Assembly: GCA_029547745.1 (NCBI GenBank)
Contig: JAKPOQ010000028.1
Span: 1-39,132 of the forward strand
Source of the DNA: Actinomycetes bacterium
GTDB lineage: Bacteria > Actinomycetota > Thermoleophilia > UBA2241
Length of the DNA: 39,132 nt
Reading direction: 5' to 3'
Shown here one piece after another: positions 1 through 8,298 of this stretch. A program made the position numbers and the translations under genes. Below the pieces are notes generated by a model. The model worked only from the letters and a program-made list of their open reading frames with translations, had not been told where the DNA came from and ran no database searches. Position 1 is the stretch's first letter; the number at the start of each line of letters is the position of its first letter.

Positions 1-459
1 GTTGAGCCACCCGTTCAGGAGCCCGCCGTTGCCGAGGATCGTCATCCAGGAGTACGCGCGGATCAGGAAGCTGGTCCAGAACGGCATCATGACGAGGAGC
101 AGGAAGAGGGTCTTGCGGCGCCCGGACTTGGCGGAGACGAAGTAGGCCAGCGGGTACCCGATGACGAGACAGCCCACCGTGTTGCCGATCACCATCTCGG
201 CGGTCAGCAGGAAGGCCTTGCGGTTGGCCGGCTCGGTGAAGATGCGGCGGTACCACTCCGTGTCGAACCCGAGACTCACCCCCGTCTGATACGCCGACTG
301 CGTACCGAAGCTGTACAGCAGGATCAGGACGAGCGGGACCAGGAAGAAAGCCACCATCCAGAACGCCATCGGGGCGACCAACAGGGGGCCGGCCATTCCC
401 GGCGGGAGCGATCGCCTGTGTCTGTGGGCTTCCAGACGGACAGTAGCGACTTCAGCCAA
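1..459 (-). CDS. potB: Polyamine-type ABC transporter permease, 5' part (PotB family)
   Basis: This is an inner-membrane permease of a spermidine/putrescine-type ABC importer, truncated by the window edge so that about 153 N-terminal residues are visible. The protein shows a hydrophobic first membrane segment (LLVAPMAFWMVAFFLVPLVL), a periplasmic stretch, a second segment, and then the family hallmark PFWTSFLIRAYSWMTILGN near the edge. That hallmark is typical of PotB/PotH permeases that open with the binding-protein-dependent transport fold. I chose TTG at 459 because a GGGGGTGG element lies just upstream and the N-terminus then has the usual basic leader; an internal ATG at 395 would remove that leader. 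The rest of the operon (partner permease, binding protein) must lie to the left. An Orn/Lys/Arg decarboxylase at 12486 fits polyamine metabolism. The exact substrate is inference. Confidence 0.88.
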   Translation of the reverse strand, partial: MAEVATVRLEAHRHRRSLPPGMAGPLLVAPMAFWMVAFFLVPLVLILLYSFGTQSAYQTGVSLGFDTEWYRRIFTEPANRKAFLLTAEMVIGNTVGCLVIGYPLAYFVSAKSGRRKTLFLLLVMMPFWTSFLIRAYSWMTILGNGGLLNGWLN

Positions 460-808
460 TGCGGACCACCCCCAGCGTCGCGTTCGACGAGGACCCACCG
501 GCTCTCATGCGCGGGCCGGAGCAAGCCGCTGCGCCGCCGGTAACGACGGGAAGGACAATAGGGGAAGGAAGGGCATGGTCGGGCTGCTCCGGCGCGGCTG
601 CGCCGGCTGCGCGGGCGACGCCGCGCCCTGCCGCTCCCCGTCCATGCCGTTCGTGCATCCGCTCCCCCAGTTCGCACGACAAGCGCAAGAACGGGACCGT
701 GACGTCATGGTCCCGCATCTCGCCGACGTGCAGGCGCCGGCAGACGATCCACGATCCCCATCGCGCGTCCGGCGCCGAGATGAAGTCTGCATAACCACTC
801 GTCGACAT
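452..808 (-). CDS. Possible small protein of unknown function upstream of potB
   Basis: An open frame of 118 codons ends in a TGA that overlaps the potB TTG start by eight bases, which would permit translational coupling. The first 57 codons have the G/C-ending codon bias seen in neighbouring genes, and the peptide begins MSTSGYADFISAPDARWG. The second half is low in complexity and rich in Ala, Gly and Pro. I see no Shine-Dalgarno sequence before the ATG and I do not recognise a domain. It could be a real short gene, a remnant, or a chance open frame in GC-rich DNA. Confidence 0.2.
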   Translation of the reverse strand: MSTSGYADFISAPDARWGSWIVCRRLHVGEMRDHDVTVPFLRLSCELGERMHERHGRGAAGRGVARAAGAAAPEQPDHALPSPIVLPVVTGGAAACSGPRMRAGGSSSNATLGVVRIG

Positions 809-830
809 GGGCGCAAGAGCCGGGGCAACA

Positions 831-885
831 CGGCCGCGCCGCGGCGGCCGCCCTGATGCGGCCGCCGCGGCGCGGCCGCATCAGG
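831..885. repeat. Two overlapping, mutually exclusive perfect hairpins
   Basis: Positions 831-851 pair perfectly with 858-878 (21 bp, loop 852-857). The loop plus the second arm can instead form another hairpin, 852-865 with 872-885 (14 bp, loop 866-871). Because the second hairpin uses the first loop as its own arm, the two folds exclude each other. No T-tract follows on either strand, so a simple intrinsic terminator is not obvious. It could be an attenuation device, a protein-binding site or an inserted palindrome. Confidence 0.7.
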
Positions 886-1048
886 CCCCGGCCCGTCCCG
901 GGGCCGCCTGCTCTTCCACGGAAATCCCTGCTCCACGCCGCTCCTGGCGGGAGGAAGGGGATCGCTCCGACGCCTTCCGCTTTCCGATCACGCCGGCCCT
1001 CAGGGTCCCTTCGACCCGCAAACCGACCATGCGACCGGCTCGCAGTTC

Positions 1049-1064
1049 TTAACAAGTCTTCACA
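1049..1064 (+). promoter_or_regulatory. Pho-box-like direct repeat
   Basis: TTAACA at 1049-1054 is repeated as TTCACA at 1059-1064, a ten-base period on one face of the helix. This matches the pattern described for PhoP sites in Bacillus (TTAACA-like hexamers at 10-11 bp). It sits about 140 bases upstream of a phosphate transport operon, which is the expected context. The match rests on two hexamers only. Confidence 0.4.
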
Positions 1065-1133
1065 AAGGCGACGGCGACGCCGGGAGCGACCGAGCCCTCG
1101 CTCCTCCACGCCCACCGACGAGCGGCGGCGAGG

Positions 1134-1161
1134 TTGCGCCCACCTGCCGGTGGGATAGCAT
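1134..1161 (+). promoter_or_regulatory. Candidate promoter with embedded inverted repeat
   Basis: TTGCGC at 1134-1139 and TAGCAT at 1156-1161 are separated by 16 bases. The spacer holds a perfect inverted repeat CCCACC-TGCC-GGTGGG (1139-1154) that could be an operator. Transcription would start about 35 bases before the GTG of the DUF47 gene. Confidence 0.4.
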
Positions 1162-1202
1162 TACGCGCGCGGCAACGGGCCGGTAGGGGAAAGGAGCCCG
1201 CC

Positions 1203-1820
1203 GTGAGACTCAGTCTCGTTCCGAAGGAGCACGACTACTTCCGTCTCTTCTCGGACCTCGCGGCCAATCTCGACGAGGCGGCCCAGCTTCTCGTCAGGTT
1301 CATGGAGGACTACGGGCACGCCAAATCCCTCGCCGCCGCCATCCTCGAGCACGAGCACGTCGGCGACAAGATCCTCCACGACATCGTCAAGCGTCTGAAC
1401 AAGTCGTTCATCACGCCGATCGACCGCGAGGACATCTATGACCTCGTGGCGACCATGGACGAGGTCCTCGACAACATCGAGGAGGCCGTCGACGAGATGC
1501 TGCTCTACCGGGTCCAGGGACCGACCGAATACGCTCGCCGCCAGGCACACGTCATCGGTGAAGCCGCCCATGTCCTGCACCAGATCATCGACGACCTTGA
1601 GAAGCCGACCGACCTCATGGACCGCATCATCCGTGTCAACAGCCTCGAGAACGAGGGTGACCGGATCAGCCGCGAGGCCATGGCGGCCCTGTTCGACGAC
1701 GAGATGGACACGCGGGAAGTCGTCAAGTGGAAGGACATCTACGACGCCCTCGAGTCGGCGGTGGACGAGTGCGAGCATGTGGCCAACGTGATCGAGAGCA
1801 TCGTGCTTAAGCACAAGTGA
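1203..1820 (+). CDS. DUF47 / PhoU-like accessory protein of Pit transporter
   Basis: This 205-residue, all-helical cytoplasmic protein belongs to the DUF47 (PhoU-related, TIGR00153) family, which pairs with low-affinity Pit phosphate transporters and is thought to modulate them. Acidic metal-binding type helices are visible, including EHEHVGDKI, DREDIYDLV and MDEVLDNIEEAVDEM, and later NSLENEGDRISREA and ESAVDECEHVANVIE; these are the PhoU-fold repeats. The GTG at 1203 is preceded by AAAGGAG and gives a normal family length; a longer upstream frame lacks this support. The pit gene starts 14 bases after its stop, so the two are surely co-transcribed. The upstream Pho-box-like repeat suggests phosphate control. 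Confidence 0.92.
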   Translation: MRLSLVPKEHDYFRLFSDLAANLDEAAQLLVRFMEDYGHAKSLAAAILEHEHVGDKILHDIVKRLNKSFITPIDREDIYDLVATMDEVLDNIEEAVDEMLLYRVQGPTEYARRQAHVIGEAAHVLHQIIDDLEKPTDLMDRIIRVNSLENEGDRISREAMAALFDDEMDTREVVKWKDIYDALESAVDECEHVANVIESIVLKHK

Positions 1821-1834
1821 CCTGACGGGCTCCT

Positions 1835-2818
<984 letters not shown>

Positions 2819-2936
2819 CACGCTCCCCTCCGCCCGCGGGCCGCCGCTCCTGCCCGGACGACACGCCGCCGGGTCCGGAGTCGGAGACGCCACCAGAGCT
2901 CGGCGCCGGCGACGCCCGCCGTCCGTCGTGGTGCGT

Positions 2937-2942
2937 TAGAAT
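2937..2942 (+). promoter_or_regulatory. Candidate -10 element for the B12-radical SAM gene
   Basis: TAGAAT at 2937-2942 is identical to the better supported -10 at 34058-34063 and lies about 75 bases before the ATG at 3018. No clear -35 is seen. Confidence 0.3.
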
Positions 2943-3017
2943 CACGCGGATGTATCACCCTGCCCGCGACCCCGGCGTGCGCCCAGCGACTGGAGCGGAC
3001 GACACGCAAGGAGGACC

Positions 3018-4433
3018 ATGAAGATCCGACTCATCGAGCCCGAGCCTCCGGGCATGAACGTGTGGTCCAAGGTGTTCCTGCCACGTCTCGGCCTGCCCAT
3101 CATCGGGGCGGCGCTCAAGGCCGCCGGCCACGACGTGCTCATCTACTCTCCCCAGATGGCTCCGGTCGACTGGGACGACGTCCGCTCCGCCGACCTCGTC
3201 GGCCTTTCCACGACGACGTCCACAGCCGAGACCGCCTACGAGATCGCCGACGAGATGCGGGCGCGGAGCATCCCGGTCGTCATCGGCGGCTCGCACGTCA
3301 CCTTCTTGGCCGACGAGGCGCTCGACCACGTGGACTACGTCGCCCGCGGCGAGGGCGGCGAGCAGCTCATGCTCGAGCTGGTCGACGCCCTCGAAGGTCG
3401 CCGTGACCTCGCCTCTATCGCGGGGCTCTCGTATCACGACGACGGGACCGTCGTCCACAACCCTGCCCGCCCCCGCTGTCCCGACCTCGACGAGCTGCCC
3501 TTCCCCGACCTCGGACTCATCGTCGGCGCCGAGAAGAAGCTCTCCACCATGCCCATCATGACGAGCTGGGGCTGCCCGTTCGCCTGCAACTTCTGCTCGG
3601 TGACGGCGATGTTCGGACGCAAGTACCGGTTCCGCAGCGCCGAGAGCGTCATCGCCGAGATCGAAGAGAAGCGACCTAAGCGGATCTTCTTCTACGACGA
3701 CAACATGGCCGCCGACAGGAAGCGCCTCAAGCAGCTCCTCACGATGATGATCGAGCGCGGCCTCGTCATCCCCTGGTCGGCGCAGGTACGCACCGACGTC
3801 GTCCGCGACCCGGAGCTCCTCGACCTCATGCGGCGCTCCGGCTGCGAGCTCGTCTACCTCGGCCTTGAGTCCGTGAACCAGGCGACGCTGGACGCCTTCG
3901 ACAAGGCGCAGACCGTCGCCGACGTCGAGCGCGCCATCAAGGTGCTGCACGAGTACGGCATCCGCAGCCACGGCATGTTCGTCCTCGGCGCCGACACCGA
4001 CACGGTCGAGACCGTGCGTGACACCGTGAAGTTCGCGATGAAGAACCACATCGACACGGTGATGCTCAACATCCTCACCCCGCTGCCCGGTACTCCCCAG
4101 TTCGAGGACCTCGATGCCGCCGGCCGCATCTTCGACAAGCGTTGGCATCTCTACGACGCCCACCATGTCGTCTTCACCCCGGCGCAGATGACGCCCTACG
4201 AGCTCCAGATGGAGGTCCTGCGCGGCTACATGCGCTTCTACTCGCTGCGCCAATGGCTCCGTTACGTGTTCACCTTCCGTTTCACGAAGCAGCTCCTCTT
4301 CCACAGCTGGGGCATGGTCATCATCCGCAATTGGCGCCGCGACGAGCGGAACAAGGCGTTCATCGAGGCCATCAAGCGGCTGCCGCGGTGGCGCCCGGCC
4401 GCGCCGCCACAAGGCGCCACGATGCGCCACTAG
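3018..4433 (+). CDS. B12-binding domain radical SAM protein
   Basis: The 471-residue protein has an N-terminal cobalamin-binding Rossmann-like domain (about 1-140) and a radical SAM barrel (about 175-400). The cluster-binding motif is CPFACNFC with Cys186, Cys190 and Cys193 (CxxxCxxC). GGSH near residue 91 and ARGEGGEQ near 110 are typical of this B12-radical SAM superfamily. The cobalamin domain lacks the DxHxxG histidine, as is common in this group. The start is fixed by AAGGAGG just before the ATG. It probably performs a methylation or rearrangement, but I cannot name the substrate. The gene ends in TAG, of note in a genome with a pyrrolysine tRNA; reading through would add 28 codons before a TGA. 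Confidence 0.88.
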   Translation: MKIRLIEPEPPGMNVWSKVFLPRLGLPIIGAALKAAGHDVLIYSPQMAPVDWDDVRSADLVGLSTTTSTAETAYEIADEMRARSIPVVIGGSHVTFLADEALDHVDYVARGEGGEQLMLELVDALEGRRDLASIAGLSYHDDGTVVHNPARPRCPDLDELPFPDLGLIVGAEKKLSTMPIMTSWGCPFACNFCSVTAMFGRKYRFRSAESVIAEIEEKRPKRIFFYDDNMAADRKRLKQLLTMMIERGLVIPWSAQVRTDVVRDPELLDLMRRSGCELVYLGLESVNQATLDAFDKAQTVADVERAIKVLHEYGIRSHGMFVLGADTDTVETVRDTVKFAMKNHIDTVMLNILTPLPGTPQFEDLDAAGRIFDKRWHLYDAHHVVFTPAQMTPYELQMEVLRGYMRFYSLRQWLRYVFTFRFTKQLLFHSWGMVIIRNWRRDERNKAFIEAIKRLPRWRPAAPPQGATMRH

Positions 4434-4447
4434 CGGGCATCCGTGAC

Positions 4448-4476
4448 TTGCCTGCGAAGGCGTCAGGTGCTATGGT
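4448..4476 (+). promoter_or_regulatory. Candidate promoter for the NlpC/P60 gene
   Basis: TTGCCT (4448-4453) and TATGGT (4471-4476) are spaced by 17 bases, and a TG dinucleotide precedes the -10 as in extended -10 promoters. The leader to the GTG at 4596 would be about 110 bases. Confidence 0.45.
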
Positions 4477-4595
4477 CCCGGGCCGATGTCGGGCGGCCGC
4501 CAGGCGCGGCCCGTCCGTGAATGTAGCGTTTTGACCGCTCACCTCGACGCGGGCGCTCAGGTCTTTCGCCGGCGCACCCGAAGGGAGGCGATGCA

Positions 4596-5642
4596 GTGAA
4601 CGGCACGAGACGGGCAGTCGCCCCGCTCCTCCTTCTCCTCAGCATCCTCATCCTTACCCTCACTCTGGCCCCTGCCGCGGGCGCCACACCGCTCTCCGAG
4701 AAGCGCGCCAAGGCGCGCGAGATCGCCGCCCGTCTGCAGGAGCTCTATCCCAAGGTCGACATGGCCGTCGAGCGTTACAACCAGGCCATGGACAGCCTCG
4801 CCACCGTCAAGCAGCAGATCCGCGACAACCAGCGCCTGCTCAAGGTGGCCGAGTACAACCTCGAGCTCGCCCAGGCGCAGCTCGAGACGCGCGCCGTGTC
4901 CATGTACAAGGCGCGCGACGTCGGCTTCGTCGACGTCTTCTTCTCGACGAACAGTTTCGACGAGCTCGTCACCCAGCTCGACGTCATGGAGCGCCTCGGC
5001 AAGAGCGACGTTGCGACCATGAAGTCGATCGCCGCGTACAAGGCCGACATCAAGGACCGGCGCATCAAGCTCGAGGCCGACAAGCAGGCCGCCGTCGAGC
5101 TCGTCGCCAAGGCCAAGACCCAGAAGGACAAGGTCGAGGACCTCGAGGCAAGGCTCGAGCGTATGCAGGCCGGCGTCAAGGCCCAGATCAAAGAGCTCGA
5201 AGAGCAAGCCCAACGGCAGGCGGAGCGTGAAGCGCTGAGCGCCACCAGCGGGTCCTCCTCGTCCGGCGGCGGGACGGTCGTCGTCGATCCCGGCGGGCCC
5301 GGACACCCCGAGGTCGTGGCGCTCGCGCAGGCTCAGATCGGAAAGCCATATGTGTATGGCGCCGCCGGCCCAGGCAGCTTCGACTGCTCGGGCCTCACGA
5401 TGTACTGCTACGCGCAGATCGGCATCGGTCTCGCTCATGGCGCCACGGCGCAGCAGCACGCCAGCACGCCGGTCCCGCTCGACTCGCTGCAACCCGGCGA
5501 CCTCGTGTTCTTCGGCGGCGCCAGCTACAGCTACCACGTCGGCATCTACGTGAGCGGCGGCCAGATGATCCATGCCCCGCACACGGGCGCCGTGGTGAGC
5601 TACGGCTCCATCGGCGGCGCCTGGATCGGCGGCCGTTTCTAA
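4596..5642 (+). CDS. Exported NlpC/P60 peptidoglycan endopeptidase with coiled coil
   Basis: A secreted cell-wall hydrolase of 348 residues. Residues 1-30 form a signal peptide (basic start, Leu-rich core, AAGA before the mature chain). Residues 33-215 are a long coiled coil rich in Glu, Lys and Gln, then a Ser/Gly linker. The NlpC/P60 domain follows (about 238-348), with the catalytic triad candidates Cys264 in FDCSG, His314 in YHVGIY and His326. Such proteins cleave gamma-D-Glu-diaminopimelate bonds of the stem peptide; the coiled coil resembles RipA/PcsB-like partners of FtsEX. The GTG at 4596 is chosen because AAGGGAGG lies seven bases upstream. A promoter and a strong downstream hairpin suggest a single-gene transcript. 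Confidence 0.92.
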   Translation: MNGTRRAVAPLLLLLSILILTLTLAPAAGATPLSEKRAKAREIAARLQELYPKVDMAVERYNQAMDSLATVKQQIRDNQRLLKVAEYNLELAQAQLETRAVSMYKARDVGFVDVFFSTNSFDELVTQLDVMERLGKSDVATMKSIAAYKADIKDRRIKLEADKQAAVELVAKAKTQKDKVEDLEARLERMQAGVKAQIKELEEQAQRQAEREALSATSGSSSSGGGTVVVDPGGPGHPEVVALAQAQIGKPYVYGAAGPGSFDCSGLTMYCYAQIGIGLAHGATAQQHASTPVPLDSLQPGDLVFFGGASYSYHVGIYVSGGQMIHAPHTGAVVSYGSIGGAWIGGRF

Positions 5643-5704
5643 AGAGAGCCGCCCGCGCCGCCTCGACAGACGCTGCCCGGCTCGGCAAGGGCTGGACCGC
5701 GCCT

Positions 5705-5746
5705 GCACAAGGGCTGGACGGCCGAAGGACCGTCCAGCCCTTGTGC
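5705..5746 (+). terminator. Long hairpin after the NlpC/P60 gene, with duplicated left arm
   Basis: Positions 5705-5721 pair perfectly with 5730-5746 (17 bp, loop 5722-5729). A second copy of the core CAAGGGCTGGAC lies at 5686-5697, so the right arm could pair with either copy. A T-run is lacking. Confidence 0.6.
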
Positions 5747-5764
5747 GTCCGGAGAACATCGGCT

Positions 5765-5848
5765 ATGGAGGACATGACCATCAGCCCCGGCGGCACATCA
5801 TCGCCGCTCGTCCGGCAGTACGAAGATCGCTCCGCGCGAGACAGGTAA
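5765..5848 (+). CDS. Possible 27-residue peptide or gene remnant
   Basis: ATG at 5765 opens a 27-codon frame ending in TAA, lying in the 268-base gap before pilT. The peptide contains SPLVRQYEDR, which faintly recalls the extreme N-terminus of MutS (SPxxxQY), so it might be a 5' remnant. No Shine-Dalgarno sequence supports translation. This is weak. Confidence 0.15.
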   Translation: MEDMTISPGGTSSPLVRQYEDRSARDR

Positions 5849-5911
5849 GGCTTCGCGGCCAAGTGCCGACATAGAGGGCAAGTGACTGTCGTTCAACCAT
5901 GAGGTCGAGAC

Positions 5912-7003
5912 GTGAAACCGATCGATGAACTGCTGGCCGAGATGAAGACGCGCAACGCCTCGGACCTCCACCTCAAGGCGGGCAGCCCGCCGGTCCTGCG
6001 CATCGACGGCGAGCTCAGCCTCATGGACCAGCCGCCGATGACCCCCGAAGATACCAAGGACGTGGCCGCCTCGATCATGACCGACAAGCAGATCAGGCGG
6101 TTCTCAGAGCACAACGAGATCGACTTCGCTTACTCCGTCCCCGACCTCGGTCGCTTCCGCGTGAACGTCTTCCGCCAGCGCGGCAGCATCAGCATCGCGA
6201 TGCGCCAGGTGGCGACCAAGGTGCCGTCCTTCGAGGAGCTGCACCTGCCGGAGATCATCAAGCGCATCGCCCTCGAGCCCCGTGGTCTGACGCTGGTGAC
6301 CGGCACCACCGGGTCGGGCAAGACGACCACGCTGGCAGCGATGATCGACCACATCAACAGCCAGATGCGCCGTCACATCGTGACCATCGAGGACCCGATC
6401 GAAGTACTGCACAAGGACCGCAAGTCGATCATCAACCAGCGTGAGATCGGTCTTGACAGCGACTCTTACGCGACAGCGCTCAAGTACGTGCTGCGCCAGG
6501 ACCCTGACGTCATCCTCATCGGCGAGATGCGCGACACCGAGACCGTGCAGGCGGCCCTCACCGCGGCCCAGACCGGCCACTTCGTCATGAGCACCCTGCA
6601 CACCATCGATGCGACCGAGACGATCAACCGCATCATCGATTTCTTCCCCCCGCACCAGCAGAAACAGGTCCGCATCATGCTCGCCGGCACGCTCAAGGCG
6701 ATCATCTCGCAGCGCCTTCTCGTGCGCGCCGACGGACAGGGCCGCGTCCCCGCCGTCGAGATCATGATCTGCACCAACCGTATCCGCGACTTCATCCTCG
6801 ACCCTGAGCAAGCACACCTCGTACACGACGCGATCGCCGAAGGCGACTTCTATGGCATGCAGACCTTCGACCAGGCGCTGCTCAAGCTCTACGAGGACAA
6901 CATGATCACGCTCAGCGACGCCGCCTCGGTGGCCGCCAACCCGCACGACTTCAAGCTGCTCGTGCAGCAGCAGGGGTACGACGTCAGCCTGATGACGTTC
7001 TGA
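5912..7003 (+). CDS. pilT: Twitching motility ATPase PilT
   Basis: A cytoplasmic hexameric ATPase that powers type IV pilus retraction. The 363-residue length is normal. Walker A is GTTGSGKTT at 131-139, preceded by the N-terminal PAS-like domain (ASDLHLKAGSPP). Asp-box residues lie around VTIEDPIE, Walker B around LIGEMRDTET, and the His box around STLHTIDA. The C-terminal segment (RIRDFILDPEQ, then YGMQTFDQ) corresponds to the retraction motif region. The GTG at 5912 has GAGG seven bases upstream. No pilB, pilC or pilin genes are adjacent here, so the rest of the pilus machinery must be elsewhere. It converges with sigH. Confidence 0.95.
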   Translation: MKPIDELLAEMKTRNASDLHLKAGSPPVLRIDGELSLMDQPPMTPEDTKDVAASIMTDKQIRRFSEHNEIDFAYSVPDLGRFRVNVFRQRGSISIAMRQVATKVPSFEELHLPEIIKRIALEPRGLTLVTGTTGSGKTTTLAAMIDHINSQMRRHIVTIEDPIEVLHKDRKSIINQREIGLDSDSYATALKYVLRQDPDVILIGEMRDTETVQAALTAAQTGHFVMSTLHTIDATETINRIIDFFPPHQQKQVRIMLAGTLKAIISQRLLVRADGQGRVPAVEIMICTNRIRDFILDPEQAHLVHDAIAEGDFYGMQTFDQALLKLYEDNMITLSDAASVAANPHDFKLLVQQQGYDVSLMTF

Positions 7004-7034
7004 ACGCGCCGGAAGAGACCAGTGGTCAGTATGG

Positions 7035-7718
7035 TCAGTACACCACCCTGCGACTCTCGAGGTGCGTGTCGACCTTGCGCTTGATTCGTTGCAGGGCGTT
7101 GTCGACCGTCTTGCAGTCGCAGCCGAGCTGGGCGGCGATGCGCTCGTACGAGAGGCCGTTGAAGTAGAGGCGCAGGACGCGCCCCTCGAGGTCTGACAGC
7201 ATGCGCGTCAGACACCCCATGAGGCTGTCGATCTCTTCCGACGAGATGACCTGACTGAGAGGGTCGTGCGTCGTCGGGCCGGGAAGGACGTCGGCCAGGG
7301 AGCACTCGCCATCGTCGGCCACGTCGCTCGGCGCCTGACTGAACGACAGGTAGCCGTTGAGCGGCACGTGCTTCTGCCGCGTCGCGGTCTTGATCGCGGT
7401 GATGATCTGGCGCGTGATGCACAGCTCGGCGAAGCTGCGGAACGACGCCTGACGGTCGTCGCGGTAGTCGCGGACCGCCTTGAAGAGGCCCACTAACCCC
7501 TCTTGGATGAGGTCCTCGGCGTCGCCGCCGGCGATGAAGTACGAGCTCGCCTTGAGACGGACGAACTGGTAGTAGCGCTGGACGAGCGCGTCGAGCGCCG
7601 CCTGACTCCCTCGGCGATACGCGTGGACCAGGGCAAGGTCAGAACTCTCGGCATAAGGTTGAACGTTGCGTGCGGGTCCTGAGCCGCGCCCGGAGTCTCG
7701 GTGACGCGCAGCCTTCAT
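7035..7718 (-). CDS. sigH: RNA polymerase sigma factor, SigH (sporulation sigma-H) family
   Basis: A 227-residue sigma-70 family protein with region 2 (ALVQRYYQFVRLKASSYFI then DAEDLIQEGLVGLFKAV) and region 4 (LEGRVLRLYFNGLSYERIA followed by the helix-turn-helix CDCKTVDNALQRIKRK). This pattern (QEGxxGLxKAxRDY, then KTVDNALQRIKRK) is characteristic of the SigH family of Firmicutes and relatives. ATG at 7718 has GGAGGTG just upstream. The identification is strengthened by gene order: gltX-cysS-rlmB-yacP-sigH, as around Bacillus sigH. In Bacillus SigH drives stationary-phase and early sporulation genes; its regulon here is unknown, although a GerMN gene at 26020 hints at spore-related heritage. 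Confidence 0.9.
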   Translation of the reverse strand: MKAARHRDSGRGSGPARNVQPYAESSDLALVHAYRRGSQAALDALVQRYYQFVRLKASSYFIAGGDAEDLIQEGLVGLFKAVRDYRDDRQASFRSFAELCITRQIITAIKTATRQKHVPLNGYLSFSQAPSDVADDGECSLADVLPGPTTHDPLSQVISSEEIDSLMGCLTRMLSDLEGRVLRLYFNGLSYERIAAQLGCDCKTVDNALQRIKRKVDTHLESRRVVY

Positions 7719-7773
7719 CCCCCACCTCCGTTCGATACACCTGCAAACCGGCGAGCTACCCGCCGAGGGCGGT

Positions 7774-8298
7774 TCATCGCGGCTTGCGCCTGAGGTCCTC
7801 CAGCCGACGTAAAGTCTCAGGGTCTACTTTATCCTCAAGCCGTGAAGGCATTCTAGTCGAGTCTCGGGCAGAGTCAAGAGCCTGCGCGGCCGCATCGTCG
7901 TCGGGGCCGTGCGCGAGGGCGGCGCCGAGCTCGCGGGGGGTCATGCGTCGCACACCGGCGCGCGCCGCTGTGCGCTGGACCTCAGCGTCGGCGCTCACGA
8001 CGACGATGGCGACGTCCGGCGGTTGCTCGGCGATCCGCCGGGCGATCAAAGTGTCGGCGGTGAAACGCCCGCCGGCGAAGCAGACCTCGACCGGCGCGCC
8101 GGAGATCGGATGGCTGCTGGTGCTGACAGGGCCCGCGCCGTCGAAGACCAGGACGGCGGCGGCATCGAGGAGCGCGACGTGGTCGGCGAGCCGGTCGGTG
8201 AGCCAGTCACGGCGCGCGAAAAGCTCGTCGCGCGCGATGCCGGGGAACAGGGCGTGGAGGACGTTGTAGCCGTCGACGATGAAGAGCGTCTGGCTCAC
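7774..8298 (-). CDS. yacP: NYN-domain ribonuclease, YacP family
   Basis: A 174-residue protein with an N-terminal PIN-like NYN fold. The opening FIVDGYNVLHA carries the conserved acidic residue of the active site, followed by VLVFDGAGP and VVVSADAEVQ, the other expected acidic positions. The family (DUF901) includes Bacillus Rae1/YacP, a ribosome-dependent mRNA endonuclease. The C-terminal tail is charged and probably extended. GTG at 8298 overlaps the rlmB stop by four bases (GTGA) and has a G-rich Shine-Dalgarno sequence inside rlmB. It is the penultimate gene before sigH, 55 bases upstream of the sigH ATG. Confidence 0.88.
   Translation of the reverse strand: MSQTLFIVDGYNVLHALFPGIARDELFARRDWLTDRLADHVALLDAAAVLVFDGAGPVSTSSHPISGAPVEVCFAGGRFTADTLIARRIAEQPPDVAIVVVSADAEVQRTAARAGVRRMTPRELGAALAHGPDDDAAAQALDSARDSTRMPSRLEDKVDPETLRRLEDLRRKPR

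Larger units (their letters stand above)
460..1202. other. Divergent intergenic region between potB and the Pit operon
   Basis: These 743 bases separate the leftward permease from the rightward phosphate transport pair. Apart from the doubtful small frame at 452-808, I see no convincing gene. The region contains a nested GC-rich hairpin at 831-885, a direct repeat resembling a Pho box at 1049-1064, and a promoter with an internal inverted repeat at 1134-1161. Confidence 0.6.
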
